Part shown: in pieces, positions 25,470-35,159 of the stretch
Layout of the letters: every line of letters begins with the position of its first letter
Position numbering within the stretch: the first letter of the stretch is position 1
Source: Clostridiaceae bacterium Marseille-Q4145
GTDB taxonomy: Bacteria > Bacillota > Clostridia > Lachnospirales > Lachnospiraceae
Length of the DNA stretch: 64,000 nt
Assembly (NCBI GenBank): GCA_018223365.1
Contig: JAGTTP010000001.1
Location: forward strand, 310,001 to 374,000
Direction of reading: 5' to 3'
Program-made: the position numbers and the translations under genes
Notes under the pieces: generated by a model
The model's database searches: none
The model's input: the letters and a program-made list of their open reading frames with translations, nothing else
Told to the model about the DNA's origin: nothing

Positions 25470-26632
25470 TATTTCATGGTCCGGACTCTTAATACACCTT
25501 CGATAGCCCGGATCTTTTCGATTTCTTCTTCATCAGCTACATTTCCAAGATCGATCATAACATAACCGTACTCACCTCTGGTGACATTGGTCAGCTTCTC
25601 GATATTGATACCCAGATCACCGAATGCAGCGGTAAATTTGGTCAGCATGTTCGGAATGTTGCGATGGATGATGGTAACACGCATAGCATCTTTGCATACA
25701 CCCATATCACAGTTCGGATAGTTGACAGAATTGTGAATATTTCCGTTCTCCAGATAATCCTGGATCTCTTTGACAGCCATAACCGCACAGTTGTCCTCGG
25801 ACTCTTTCGTGGATGCTCCCAGATGCGGAATCACAATGGCATTTTTCAGGTTTGCCAGATCTGTAGTCGGGAAATCCGTTACATATTTTTGAATGCGGTT
25901 GGTTTTCAATGCCTCTACAATGGCTTTCTGATCTACCAGGGGACCTCTTGCAAAATTCAGTACAACAACACTCGGTTTCATCAGCGCAATTGCATCTGCT
26001 CCGATCATTCCCTTGGTGCTGTCCATCAGCGGTACATGAATGGTGATGTAGTCACACTCACGATAAATCTCGTTGACATCGGTGGTGTGATGTACATCTC
26101 TGGAAAGCTTCCATGCTGCTTCTACAGAGATAAACGGGTCATAACCGTATACTTCCATGCCAAGGGCTACAGCTGCATTTGCTACCAGAATACCGATGGC
26201 TCCAAGACCGATGATACCCAGTTTCTTTCCTTTGATCTCACCGCCCGCAAACTGTTTCTTCTGCTTCTCGGCAAGCTTCTCAATCTCTTCGTTCTGACGC
26301 TCAGACTGTACCCAGTGAATACCTCCTACAATATCTCTGGATGCCAGCAGAAGTCCTGCGATCACCAGCTCTTTTACACCATTTGCATTGGCACCCGGTG
26401 TATTGAAGACTGCAATACCCTGCTCAGAGCATTTTCCAAGAGGAATATTATTTACTCCTGCTCCTGCTCTTCCGATCACGCAGAGCTTCTCCGGCAGATC
26501 CATGTCATGCATGACAGCACTTCTTACCAGCACTGCGTCCGCATCCTCAATCTTATCTGTTTTTGCATAATTTCCGTTAAAATTCTTCAGTCCGACCTCT
26601 GCAATCGGATTCAGGCAATGATACTGATACAT
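25469..26632 (-). CDS. serA: D-3-phosphoglycerate dehydrogenase
   Basis: Oxidises 3-phosphoglycerate with NAD to 3-phosphohydroxypyruvate, the entry to serine synthesis. 387 residues: catalytic Arg in VIGRAGAGVNNI, Rossmann GIIGLGAIG, NFARGPLVD, and the His loop IPHLGASTKESEDN. A C-terminal ACT domain (VTIIHRNIPNMLTKF, INIEKLTNVTRG) suggests amino-acid feedback. The ATG at 26632, just after the serC stop with AGGAG upstream, is preferred over a start at 26653. Operon serC-serA-DUF1015. Confidence 0.94.
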   Translation of the reverse strand: MYQYHCLNPIAEVGLKNFNGNYAKTDKIEDADAVLVRSAVMHDMDLPEKLCVIGRAGAGVNNIPLGKCSEQGIAVFNTPGANANGVKELVIAGLLLASRDIVGGIHWVQSERQNEEIEKLAEKQKKQFAGGEIKGKKLGIIGLGAIGILVANAAVALGMEVYGYDPFISVEAAWKLSRDVHHTTDVNEIYRECDYITIHVPLMDSTKGMIGADAIALMKPSVVVLNFARGPLVDQKAIVEALKTNRIQKYVTDFPTTDLANLKNAIVIPHLGASTKESEDNCAVMAVKEIQDYLENGNIHNSVNYPNCDMGVCKDAMRVTIIHRNIPNMLTKFTAAFGDLGINIEKLTNVTRGEYGYVMIDLGNVADEEEIEKIRAIEGVLRVRTMK

Positions 26633-26633
26633 C

Positions 26634-27716
26634 TTACGCGTTCTCCTCTTCAAATTTCTTCATGAATGCCACCAGGGCTTCCACACCTTCCTTCGGCATT
26701 GCATTATAAATGCTTGCTCTCATACCGCCTACGGTTCTGTGTCCTTTCAGATTCACAAGACCTGCTGCTGTAGCTTCTTTTACAAATTTGGCATCCAGAT
26801 CTTTATCACCGGTTACAAACGGTACATTCATAAGAGAACGGTCTTCCTTGCGGACAGTTCCGTGGAACATCTTGCTGTTATCCAGATAATCATACAGGAT
26901 GGCAGCTTTCTCTTCATTGCGCTGCTTCATTACTTCCAGACCACCCATATTTTTCAGCCATTTGAAGACTTTTCCGCACACATAGATGCAGTAGCAGTTC
27001 GGCGTATTGTAAAGGGAATTGGCATCTGCCTGGGTTTTGTATTTCATGATGGTCGGTGTGCAGGGCATAACATCATCGCGGATCAGATCCTCACGGATCA
27101 CTGCGATAACCATACCGGCCGGTCCGATGTTCTTCTGTACGCCGCCATAGAACATTCCATATTTGGTCACATCCATCGGCTCAGACAGGAAACAGGAAGA
27201 TACATCTGCCACCAGTTCTTTTCCTTTGGTGTTCGGAAGGGTCTTGAATTTGGTTCCGTAAATCGTGTTGTTTTCACAAATATATACATAATCTGCATTC
27301 TCGCTGACTGGCAGGTCGGAGCAGTCCGGAATGTAGGAAAATGTCTGATCCTCACTGGAAGCGATCTTATTGGCAGTACCGTATTTCTGCGCCTCTGCGA
27401 ATGCTTTCTTCGCCCACTGTCCGGTAATAATATAATCTGCCACTCCATTTTTCATCAGGTTCATGGGAACTGCAGCAAACTGGTGATGAGCGCCGCCTGA
27501 CAGGAACAATACTTTGTAATTATCCGGAATCTTTAAGAGGTCACGAAAATCCTGCTCTGCCGTATTCAGAATCTCTTCAAATACTTTGGATCTGTGGCTC
27601 ATTTCCATAACAGACATGCCGCTTCCATTGTAATCCAGCATCTCTGCTGCCACTTCCTTTAATACTTCCTCCGGTAATACTGCCGGTCCTGCAGAAAAAT
27701 TGTAAACTCTGCTCAT
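26634..27716 (-). CDS. serC: Phosphoserine aminotransferase
   Basis: PLP enzyme that makes phosphoserine from 3-phosphohydroxypyruvate and glutamate. 360 residues, normal length. It starts VYNFSAGPAVLPEEVL, has EMSHRS, FLSGGAHHQFAAVP, and the PLP-lysine region GMFYGGVQKNIGPAGM; the C-terminal GHRTVGGMRASIYNAMP is characteristic. The following serA completes the first two serine steps; a serB phosphatase is not in the window. Confidence 0.96.
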   Translation of the reverse strand: MSRVYNFSAGPAVLPEEVLKEVAAEMLDYNGSGMSVMEMSHRSKVFEEILNTAEQDFRDLLKIPDNYKVLFLSGGAHHQFAAVPMNLMKNGVADYIITGQWAKKAFAEAQKYGTANKIASSEDQTFSYIPDCSDLPVSENADYVYICENNTIYGTKFKTLPNTKGKELVADVSSCFLSEPMDVTKYGMFYGGVQKNIGPAGMVIAVIREDLIRDDVMPCTPTIMKYKTQADANSLYNTPNCYCIYVCGKVFKWLKNMGGLEVMKQRNEEKAAILYDYLDNSKMFHGTVRKEDRSLMNVPFVTGDKDLDAKFVKEATAAGLVNLKGHRTVGGMRASIYNAMPKEGVEALVAFMKKFEEENA

Positions 27717-27794
27717 TTTTCACACACTCCTCTTCCTCTGAAGTCATTTATACACACCGAGGGAAAGGTTTCCCTTTCCCCCATTGTATGCGTT

Positions 27795-29477
27795 TTACTT
27801 GTTTTTGTTCAGATCGTCTTCGTCAAAGACTTCATCGATTGCTGCCCCTGCCGGAACCATCGGGAATACTTTGTCATCCTGATCGATCTGGCAGTCCAGA
27901 ACTACCGGTCCGCCGTAAGCAATTGCTTCTTCCAGCGCCGGCCCTATTTCTTCTTTTTTCGTAATGCGGATAGCTTTGCATCCAAGTCCTTCTGCTACTT
28001 TGACAAAATCTACCTTGTCATCAAGAACGGTTGCTGAATATCTTCCGCCGTAGAACAGGGTCTGCCACTGACGTACCATACCCAGTACGTGGTTGTTAAT
28101 TACAACTTCCACAATCGGAATATTATAACGGGAAGCTGTCGCCAGCTCGTTTAAATTCATACGGAAACATCCGTCTCCAGCTACATTGATAACCGTCTTC
28201 TCTGGTTTTGCAATCTTGGCTCCCATGGCTGCCCCTAATCCATAGCCCATGGTTCCCAGACCGCCAGACGTCAGTAAAGTACGTGGTTTGCTGTATTTAT
28301 AATACTGTGCAGCCCACATCTGATGCTGCCCTACCTCGGTGCAGATAATCGCGTCTCCCTTTGTCACACGATAAATCTCTTCGATAATATAGGGACCGGT
28401 CAGACCTTCCTGATTATATTTCAGCGGGAATCTTTCCTTCAGATCCTCGATATGTGCTACCCACGCATCATGATTCTGCTGATCAAGCAGTGGATTCAGG
28501 CGTTTCAGCACCTCCTTCACATCTCCGATAATGCTGGCGCTGGTGATAATATTTTTATTAATTTCAGCCGGATCCACATCAATCTGCAGTACCTTTGCAT
28601 GCTGTGCAAATTTGGATGCATTTCCAAATACACGGTCACTGAAACGGGAACCCACCGTAATCAGAAGGTCGCAGTCAGCGACTCCCAGGTTCGCATATTT
28701 GGTTCCGTGCATACCCAGCATCCCCGCATAGAGTACATGGGTACCCGGGAAGGCGCCCTTGCCCATCAGGGAATCACATACCGGTGCATGAACCTTCTCG
28801 GCAAACTCCAGAAGTTCTGCACTGGCATCTGCTGCGATCGCACCACCGCCTACAAAGATCATTGGCTTCTCTGCCTCGCGAATCAGAGTTGCTGCCTGTT
28901 CCAGATCAGCGTCGGTGATACATGCCGTATCCGGAAGGATCACATCCGGAACCTCCTCAATATACTCTGCCTGATTGGCAGTCGCATCCTTGGTAATATC
29001 CACCAGAACCGGACCCGGACGGCCGCACTGTGCAATACGGAATGCACGACGCATGACTTTTGCCAGGTCTCTCGCATCTTTGACGATGAAATTGTGTTTG
29101 GTAATCGGCATGGTAATACCGGTAATATCTACCTCCTGGAAACTGTCTTTTCCAAGAAGAGAAGTACCTACGTTACAGGTAATTGCCACCAGCGGAACGG
29201 AATCCATGTAAGCAGTTGCAATACCGGTAACCAGGTTAGTAGCACCAGGACCGGAAGTGGCAATACATACGCCTACTTTTCCGGTTGCTCTTGCATAACC
29301 GTCTGCTGCATGGGACGCTCCCTGCTCGTGAGAGGTCAGCACATGTCTGATCTCATCACAGTGTTTGTATAATGCATCATAAATATTTAAGATTGCTCCG
29401 CCCGGATAACCAAATACCGTATCTACTCCCTGTTCCTTCAGGCAGGCAACAACGATTTCTGCTCCTGTCATCATCAT
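27795..29477 (-). CDS. ilvB: Acetolactate synthase, large (catalytic) subunit
   Basis: Condenses pyruvate to acetolactate (or with 2-oxobutyrate) in branched-chain amino-acid synthesis. 560 residues with thiamine-diphosphate enzyme domains: FGYPGGAILNIYDAL, the catalytic Glu region HEQGASHAADGYAR, GPGATN, and TPP-Mg motif GDGCFRMNLNELATA...VVINN. The regulatory small subunit (ilvN/ilvH) is not adjacent. Three ATGs in a row open the gene; the first, at 29477, has the best distance to GGGGGA. Part of leuB-ilvD-ilvB. Confidence 0.93.
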   Translation of the reverse strand: MMMTGAEIVVACLKEQGVDTVFGYPGGAILNIYDALYKHCDEIRHVLTSHEQGASHAADGYARATGKVGVCIATSGPGATNLVTGIATAYMDSVPLVAITCNVGTSLLGKDSFQEVDITGITMPITKHNFIVKDARDLAKVMRRAFRIAQCGRPGPVLVDITKDATANQAEYIEEVPDVILPDTACITDADLEQAATLIREAEKPMIFVGGGAIAADASAELLEFAEKVHAPVCDSLMGKGAFPGTHVLYAGMLGMHGTKYANLGVADCDLLITVGSRFSDRVFGNASKFAQHAKVLQIDVDPAEINKNIITSASIIGDVKEVLKRLNPLLDQQNHDAWVAHIEDLKERFPLKYNQEGLTGPYIIEEIYRVTKGDAIICTEVGQHQMWAAQYYKYSKPRTLLTSGGLGTMGYGLGAAMGAKIAKPEKTVINVAGDGCFRMNLNELATASRYNIPIVEVVINNHVLGMVRQWQTLFYGGRYSATVLDDKVDFVKVAEGLGCKAIRITKKEEIGPALEEAIAYGGPVVLDCQIDQDDKVFPMVPAGAAIDEVFDEDDLNKNK

Positions 29478-29495
29478 AAGTCAGCATCCCCCTTT

Positions 29496-31163
29496 TTAGT
29501 CCTGAATCTCAAGAATTGCTCCGCGGTTTCCGGAAGTAACCAGATGCGCGTAACGAGCCAGATAACCGGTAGTTACCTTCGGCTCTCTCGGCTGCCATTT
29601 TGCACGTCTTGCAGCCATCTCTTCATCAGAAATATCCACATTCAGCGTATTTGCCGGAATATCGATCTTAATGATATCTCCCTCTTCCACCAGGGCAATC
29701 GGTCCGCCTACTGCTGCTTCCGGTGATACATGTCCGATGGAAGCCCCGCGGCTTGCTCCGCTGAAACGACCATCTGTAATAAGGGCTACGGAAGATCCAA
29801 GTCCCATACCTGCGATAGCGGAAGTCGGGTTCAGCATCTCTCTCATACCCGGGCCGCCTTTCGGTCCTTCGTAACGGATAACAACCACATCACCTGCCAC
29901 GATCTTACCGCCTTTGATAGCTGCAATCGCATCCTCTTCACAGTCGAAGACACGTGCCGGTCCTTCATGTACCAGCATCTCCGGTGCGACTGCGGAACGT
30001 TTTACAACACCGCTGTCCGGTGCCAGGTTTCCTTTCAGGATTGCAATACCGCCGGTCTGGCTGTAGGGGTTGTCGATGGTACGGATCACTTCCGGATTCT
30101 TATTGATGCAGTTCTTAATATTCTCTCCAACGGTCTTGCCGGTTACTGTCATGCAGTCCAGATTCAGAAGATTCTTCTTGGACAGCTCATTCATGACTGC
30201 ATATACACCGCCTGCTTCGTTCAGATCTTCCATGTAGGTCGGGCCTGCCGGTGCCAGATGGCAAAGGTTCGGTGTTCTTGCACTGACTTCATTGGCAATG
30301 TCTACATTCAACTCCACACCTGCCTCGTGAGCAATTGCCGGAAGGTGCAGCATACTGTTGGTGGAGCATCCCAGTGCCATATCTACGGTCAGGGCATTCA
30401 TAAATGCCTCTTTGGTCATGATATCTCTCGGACGGATATTTTTCTCCAGCATCTCCATCACCTTCATACCGGCTCTCTTTGCCAGTTTGATACGCTCGGA
30501 GTAAACAGCCGGGATCGTTCCGTTACCCTGAAGTCCCATACCAAGAACTTCTGTCAGACAGTTCATGCTGTTCGCGGTATACATACCGGAGCAGGAACCG
30601 CAGGTCGGGCAAACCTTATTTTCAAATTCTTTCACGTCATCTTCTGTCATGGTACCTGCCGCATAGGAACCAACTGCCTCAAACATACTGGAAAGGCTTC
30701 TCTTCTGTCCTTTTACATGTCCGGCCAACATCGGACCGCCGCTGACAAATACAGTCGGAACATTGACTCTGGCTGCTGCCATCAGAAGACCTGGTACATT
30801 CTTATCACAGTTCGGAACCATAACCAGTGCATCAAACTGATGTGCCATGGCCATAGCCTCGGTGGAATCTGCGATCAGATCACGGGTAACCAGGGAATAT
30901 TTCATTCCGGTATGTCCCATGGCAATACCATCACATACAGCAATGGCCGGGAACATAATCGGAGTTCCGCCTGCCATGGCAACTCCCATCTTCACTGCCT
31001 GAACGATTTTGTCCAGATTCATATGTCCCGGTACGATCTCATTGTAGGAACTTACGATACCTACCAACGGACGATTCATTTCTTCTTCTGTTAATCCAAG
31101 GGCATTAAATAATGATCTGTGCGGTGCCTGCTGCATACCCTTTTTTACTGCATCACTTCTCAT
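29496..31163 (-). CDS. ilvD: Dihydroxy-acid dehydratase
   Basis: Fe-S enzyme that dehydrates 2,3-dihydroxy-isovalerate and -methylvalerate. 555 residues. Cluster and active-site segments are visible: PNCDKNVPGLLMAA, CPTCGSCSGMYTANSMNC, GCSTNSMLHLPAIAHEAG, GPKGGPGMREML and DGRFSGASRGASIGHVSPEAA. It lies 18 bases before ilvB and 54 bases after leuB, in the same direction. Confidence 0.96.
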   Translation of the reverse strand: MRSDAVKKGMQQAPHRSLFNALGLTEEEMNRPLVGIVSSYNEIVPGHMNLDKIVQAVKMGVAMAGGTPIMFPAIAVCDGIAMGHTGMKYSLVTRDLIADSTEAMAMAHQFDALVMVPNCDKNVPGLLMAAARVNVPTVFVSGGPMLAGHVKGQKRSLSSMFEAVGSYAAGTMTEDDVKEFENKVCPTCGSCSGMYTANSMNCLTEVLGMGLQGNGTIPAVYSERIKLAKRAGMKVMEMLEKNIRPRDIMTKEAFMNALTVDMALGCSTNSMLHLPAIAHEAGVELNVDIANEVSARTPNLCHLAPAGPTYMEDLNEAGGVYAVMNELSKKNLLNLDCMTVTGKTVGENIKNCINKNPEVIRTIDNPYSQTGGIAILKGNLAPDSGVVKRSAVAPEMLVHEGPARVFDCEEDAIAAIKGGKIVAGDVVVIRYEGPKGGPGMREMLNPTSAIAGMGLGSSVALITDGRFSGASRGASIGHVSPEAAVGGPIALVEEGDIIKIDIPANTLNVDISDEEMAARRAKWQPREPKVTTGYLARYAHLVTSGNRGAILEIQD

Positions 31164-31217
31164 GACGTGATTTCCTCCTGTTGCATATAAATTTTTAAAT
31201 GTGTTTGCTTTTATTGG

Positions 31218-32300
31218 TTATACTCTTTCTGCGATAAGAGTTCCCATCTTTTTTGTGCCTACCTGTGTACATCCATCTGACATGATGTCACCAGTGCGGT
31301 AGCCTTCTTTTAATACCTGACGGACTGCTGCCTCCACTGCATCTGCCTCTTTGTCCAGATCCAGAGAGTAGCGGAGCATCATGGCTGCAGAAAGGATCGT
31401 TGCAATCGGGTTTGCCTTATCCTGTCCTGCAATATCCGGTGCAGAACCATGGCTCGGCTCGTAGAGACCAAACTTGGTTTCATTTAAACTTGCACTGGAA
31501 AGCATTCCGATGGAGCCGGTTACCATGGACGCCTCATCGGATAAAATATCACCAAACATGTTCTCTGTAAGAATCACATCGAACTGTGCCGGATTCATAA
31601 CCAGCTGCATCGCACAGTTGTCTACGTACATGTGGGAAAGAGCCACTTCCGGATAATCCTTCGCCACCTCTTCCACCACCTGTCTCCACAGGCGGGAAGA
31701 ATCAAGAACATTTGCCTTATCCACGCTGCAGACTTTTTTGCGTCGTTTCATGGCAATATCAAATGCACGCTTTGCAATGCGGCGGATCTCATTTTCATTG
31801 TAGGAAAGAGTGTCGGTAGCAGTTCTAATTCCATCCACCTCTTCTGTTTTTCTGGCCCCGAAATAAAGACCTCCTGTCAGCTCTCTCATGATCAGCATAT
31901 CAAAGCCTTCTGCACTGATGTCGTCGCGAAGCGGGCATGCGGCACGAAGCTCATCATAAAGGTATGCCGGTCTTAAGTTTGCAAAAAGATTCAGTGCCTT
32001 ACGGATACCAAGAAGTCCTGCTTCCGGACGTTTAGATGGCTCCAGTTTATACCATGGAGAAGTTTTTGCATCTCCGCCAATGGAACCCATCAGCACTGCA
32101 TCGCACTTTTTAGCCTCCTCAATCGTCTCATCCGTCAGAGGTACACCGTGCACATCAATGGATGCTCCACCAAGAAGAAGATCCGTGTAAGTAAATTCAT
32201 GTCCGTATTTTTTGCAGACAGCATCCAGAACTTTCCGTGCTTCTCTGACAATCTCCGGTCCGATTCCATCACCGGAAATGGCTCCAATCTTGTAATTCAT
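31218..32300 (-). CDS. leuB: 3-isopropylmalate dehydrogenase
   Basis: Third step of leucine synthesis, NAD-dependent oxidative decarboxylation. 360 residues: GDGIGPEIV at the start, the Arg triad in LFANLRPAYLY and MIMRELTGGLYFG-type segment, VDKANVLDSSRLWR, NMFGDILSDEA and EPSHGSAPDIAG. LeuA/C/D are not in the window. I see no leucine T-box or attenuator in the 67 bases before it. Confidence 0.95.
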   Translation of the reverse strand: MNYKIGAISGDGIGPEIVREARKVLDAVCKKYGHEFTYTDLLLGGASIDVHGVPLTDETIEEAKKCDAVLMGSIGGDAKTSPWYKLEPSKRPEAGLLGIRKALNLFANLRPAYLYDELRAACPLRDDISAEGFDMLIMRELTGGLYFGARKTEEVDGIRTATDTLSYNENEIRRIAKRAFDIAMKRRKKVCSVDKANVLDSSRLWRQVVEEVAKDYPEVALSHMYVDNCAMQLVMNPAQFDVILTENMFGDILSDEASMVTGSIGMLSSASLNETKFGLYEPSHGSAPDIAGQDKANPIATILSAAMMLRYSLDLDKEADAVEAAVRQVLKEGYRTGDIMSDGCTQVGTKKMGTLIAERV

Positions 32301-32321
32301 ATTTGTCTCTCCTCATTTGCA

Positions 32322-32351
32322 GAAAGGGGACGGAAGAATTCTCCCGCCCCC
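32322..32351 (-). terminator. Possible terminator between yajC and leuB
   Basis: On the minus strand GGGGCGGGAG pairs with CTTCCG-T-CCCC (one bulge) and is followed by TTTCT; weak T-run, so it may be leaky. Confidence 0.45.
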
Positions 32352-32367
32352 TGCTTGCATCTTTGCA

Positions 32368-32661
32368 TTAGTCCTGTTTTTCCACTTCCTGGATAGCCGA
32401 CTTCTTCATAGGAATACGGCAGTTGCGGTTGCTTCCGAACTCTACGATTACATCATCATCTGTAATGTCAATCAGCACACCATAAAATCCGCTGGTCGTT
32501 ACGACTACGTCGCCTACTTCCATAGATGAGAGCATCGCTTTTACTCTGTTCTGCTCTTTTTTCTGCGGTCTCCACATCATGAAATACATAATTGCTCCGA
32601 AAGCCACCAGCCAAATAATGAGCATGGTTGTCTGGCTTCCTGCGCTTGCAGTTGCTAACAT
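32368..32661 (-). CDS. yajC: Preprotein translocase subunit YajC
   Basis: 97-residue single-pass membrane protein of the Sec accessory complex. One hydrophobic segment (about 10-30, MLIIWLVAFGAIMYFMMWRP) is followed by the YajC signature QKKEQNRVKAMLSSMEVGDVVVTTSGFYGVLIDI. GGAGG precedes the ATG. As in many bacteria it follows tgt (98 bases between). Confidence 0.94.
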   Translation of the reverse strand: MLATASAGSQTTMLIIWLVAFGAIMYFMMWRPQKKEQNRVKAMLSSMEVGDVVVTTSGFYGVLIDITDDDVIVEFGSNRNCRIPMKKSAIQEVEKQD

Positions 32662-32759
32662 ATTCTTTCCTCCTGAAAAATAACTTACTGTTCATTTTAC
32701 ACAATATTTGCTCATAGAGCAAGCTTTTTGTTAATTTTTTTGCATACTTTTCGCAGAAA

Positions 32760-33890
32760 TTAGATTCCTTCTTCCATGCCGGAAAGTTTCTGGCGTTTGT
32801 ACTCCTGATATCTGCCCTGCTCGATAGCTTCACGGATTTCTTCCATCATATGGTTATAGAAATACAGGTTATGAAGTACGCACAGACGCATGCCCAGCAT
32901 CTCCTTTGCTTTCAGAAGATGACGGATATAGCCTCTGCTGTAACGGCGGCAGGCCGGGCACTGACAGCCCTCCTCAATCGGATTCTCATCCAGTTCAAAT
33001 CTGGCATTGAAAAGATTTAATTTGCCATGATTGGTGTAAACATGTCCATGACGTCCATTACGGCTTGGATATACACAATCGAAGAAATCTACACCACGAT
33101 CCACCGCTTCCAGAATATTTGCCGGAGTTCCAACTCCCATCAGATAGGTTGGCTTCTCAACCGGCAGATACGGAACCACTGCCTCAATAATCCGGTACAT
33201 TTCTTCGTGACTTTCTCCCACTGCCAGTCCGCCAATGGCATATCCCGGAAGATCAAGCTCCGTGATCTGTTTTGCATGCTCAATACGGATATCTTCGTAG
33301 ATAGCGCCCTGGTTAATACCAAAGAGCAGCTGATTTTTATTAATCGTATCTTCCAGGCTGTTCAGGCGATCCATCTCGGTCTTGCAGCGTTTCAGCCAGC
33401 GCACCGTACGATCCACGGAATTCTGCACATAGGTTCTGTCGGCCAGACTTGGCGGGCATTCATCAAAGGCCATAGCAATGGTGGAAGCCAGATTGGACTG
33501 AATCTGCATACTCTCTTCCGGCCCCATGAAAATCTTTCTTCCATCAATATGGGAATTGAAGCAGACACCCTCTTCTTTGATCTTTCTTAATCCTGCCAGG
33601 GAAAATACCTGGAATCCGCCGGAATCGGTCAGAATCGGCTTGTTCCATGACATGAATTTATGTAAGCCTCCCATCTTCTTGACCACCTGGTCGCCCGGAC
33701 GCACATGAAGATGATAGGTGTTGGATAGCTCTACCTGGGTTCCGATACCTTCCAGATCCTCTGTGGATACCGCACCCTTAATGGCTGCTGCCGTTCCCAC
33801 ATTCATAAATACCGGCGTCTGAATGACACCGTGCACGGTATGAAATTCACCGCGTTTGGCATCGCCGTCTTTTTTGATCAATTTATACAC
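32760..33890 (-). CDS. tgt: tRNA-guanine transglycosylase (queuine tRNA-ribosyltransferase)
   Basis: Exchanges G34 for a queuosine precursor in GUN-anticodon tRNAs. 376 residues with GTG start at 33890 and GGAGG ten bases upstream. Catalytic residues: LTDSGGFQVFSL and VDFFDCVYPSRNGRHG; zinc site CQCPACRRYSRGYIRH with the late His in LCVLHNLYF. No preQ1 riboswitch is seen in front. Some Clostridia use queuine salvage instead of preQ1; the specificity cannot be read from sequence alone. Confidence 0.94.
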   Translation of the reverse strand: MYKLIKKDGDAKRGEFHTVHGVIQTPVFMNVGTAAAIKGAVSTEDLEGIGTQVELSNTYHLHVRPGDQVVKKMGGLHKFMSWNKPILTDSGGFQVFSLAGLRKIKEEGVCFNSHIDGRKIFMGPEESMQIQSNLASTIAMAFDECPPSLADRTYVQNSVDRTVRWLKRCKTEMDRLNSLEDTINKNQLLFGINQGAIYEDIRIEHAKQITELDLPGYAIGGLAVGESHEEMYRIIEAVVPYLPVEKPTYLMGVGTPANILEAVDRGVDFFDCVYPSRNGRHGHVYTNHGKLNLFNARFELDENPIEEGCQCPACRRYSRGYIRHLLKAKEMLGMRLCVLHNLYFYNHMMEEIREAIEQGRYQEYKRQKLSGMEEGI

Positions 33891-33928
33891 GCTCTATTTT
33901 ACCTCCAATAGTAATACTCAAAAAATGA

Positions 33929-33957
33929 TTTACAGCATTTAGTATATTCTATATAAT
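33929..33957 (+). promoter_or_regulatory. Promoter for aroC
   Basis: TTTACA (33929-33934), 17-base spacer, TATAAT (33952-33957), 38 bases before aroC. Confidence 0.65.
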
Positions 33958-33994
33958 GTGAGTTAGTCAAGCTGTTAAAAGGAGTAACAATATT

Positions 33995-35113
33995 ATGGCA
34001 GGTTCTACATTAGGAACAGTATTTTCCGTCTCTACCTGGGGTGAGTCCCATGGAAAGGGTGTCGGTGTCGTTATCGACGGCTGTCCGGCCGGTCTTCCCC
34101 TGACAGAGCAGGATATTCAGATCTATTTAAATAGAAGGAAGCCGGGCCAGTCCCGCTTTACCACCCCTCGAAAAGAGGACGATACCGTTGAAATTTTATC
34201 AGGTGTTTTTGAAGGACGCACTACCGGCACCCCCATTTCCCTGATGGTGCGGAACACTTCCCAGCGTTCTAAAGATTACAGTGAGATTGCTTCCTACTAC
34301 CGTCCGGGACATGCAGATTATACTTATGATTGCAAATACGGCTTCCGGGATTACACCGGGGGCGGACGTTCTTCCGGCCGCGAGACCATCGGACGAGTGG
34401 CAGCCGGTGCTGTTGCTGCAAAGGTCCTGCAGGAAATGGGCATCACCATTACCGCTTACACCAAATCCATCGGACCGGTGGAGATCGATTATAACCGCTT
34501 CGATCTTAACCAGATGGAAGAAAATGCGGTCAACATGCCGGACCCACTGGCTGCAGAACTTGCCATGGCACATCTCGACGTCTGCCGTGCCAAAGAGGAT
34601 TCCTGCGGAGGCGTGGTAGAATGTGTCATCAAAGGGGTTCCCGCTGGTGTGGGCGAGCCCTGCTTCGATAAATTAAGTGCTAATCTGGCAAAGGCCATCT
34701 TCTCCATCGGAGCTGTCAAAGGTTTTGAATTAGGAGATGGATTTGACGTAGCGAAAATGCATGGAAGTGAGAATAACGACTCCTTCGGTATGGAAGATGG
34801 TCATGTAAAGAAGCTTTCCAACCATTCCGGCGGTACCTTGGGGGGCATCAGCGACGGAAGTGATATCCTCTTCCGGGCCGCTTTCAAGCCAACCCCGTCC
34901 ATCAGCCGGGAGCAGCATACGGTCAATAAATCCGATGAGGAAATCACCATCTCCATCAAAGGCCGCCACGACCCGATTATCGTACCACGAGCGGTGGTCG
35001 TCGTCGAGTGCATGGCAGCCCTTACTGTGCTGGATCTTATGATGGTTGGCATGACGTCCAGATTAGACCGGATGAAAGAGTTCTGGAGCAGGCCGCTGGT
35101 GCCGGAGAAATAA
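33995..35113 (+). CDS. aroC: Chorismate synthase
   Basis: Last step of the shikimate pathway, FMN-dependent conversion of EPSP to chorismate. 372 residues: STWGESHGKGVGVVIDGCPAG, RRKPGQSRFTTPRKE, GGGRSSGRETIGRVAAGAVA (family signature), GGTLGGISDG and GRHDPIIVPRAVVVVE. AGGAG precedes the ATG. Single gene, divergent from tgt; the other aro genes are elsewhere. Confidence 0.96.
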   Translation: MAGSTLGTVFSVSTWGESHGKGVGVVIDGCPAGLPLTEQDIQIYLNRRKPGQSRFTTPRKEDDTVEILSGVFEGRTTGTPISLMVRNTSQRSKDYSEIASYYRPGHADYTYDCKYGFRDYTGGGRSSGRETIGRVAAGAVAAKVLQEMGITITAYTKSIGPVEIDYNRFDLNQMEENAVNMPDPLAAELAMAHLDVCRAKEDSCGGVVECVIKGVPAGVGEPCFDKLSANLAKAIFSIGAVKGFELGDGFDVAKMHGSENNDSFGMEDGHVKKLSNHSGGTLGGISDGSDILFRAAFKPTPSISREQHTVNKSDEEITISIKGRHDPIIVPRAVVVVECMAALTVLDLMMVGMTSRLDRMKEFWSRPLVPEK

Positions 35114-35159
35114 GACCGGGGCTGGGATAAAGTTGGATTGAATTGGCATCATGCCGGGA

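Noticed and set aside
28323..29372. 349-codon plus-strand frame opposite ilvB
   Set aside because: Antisense shadow of acetolactate synthase.
29730..31094. Long open frame (454 codons) on the plus strand inside ilvD
   Set aside because: It is the antisense shadow of a clear dihydroxy-acid dehydratase; its composition (many Cys, His, Thr) is that of a reverse-complement frame and shows no family motif.
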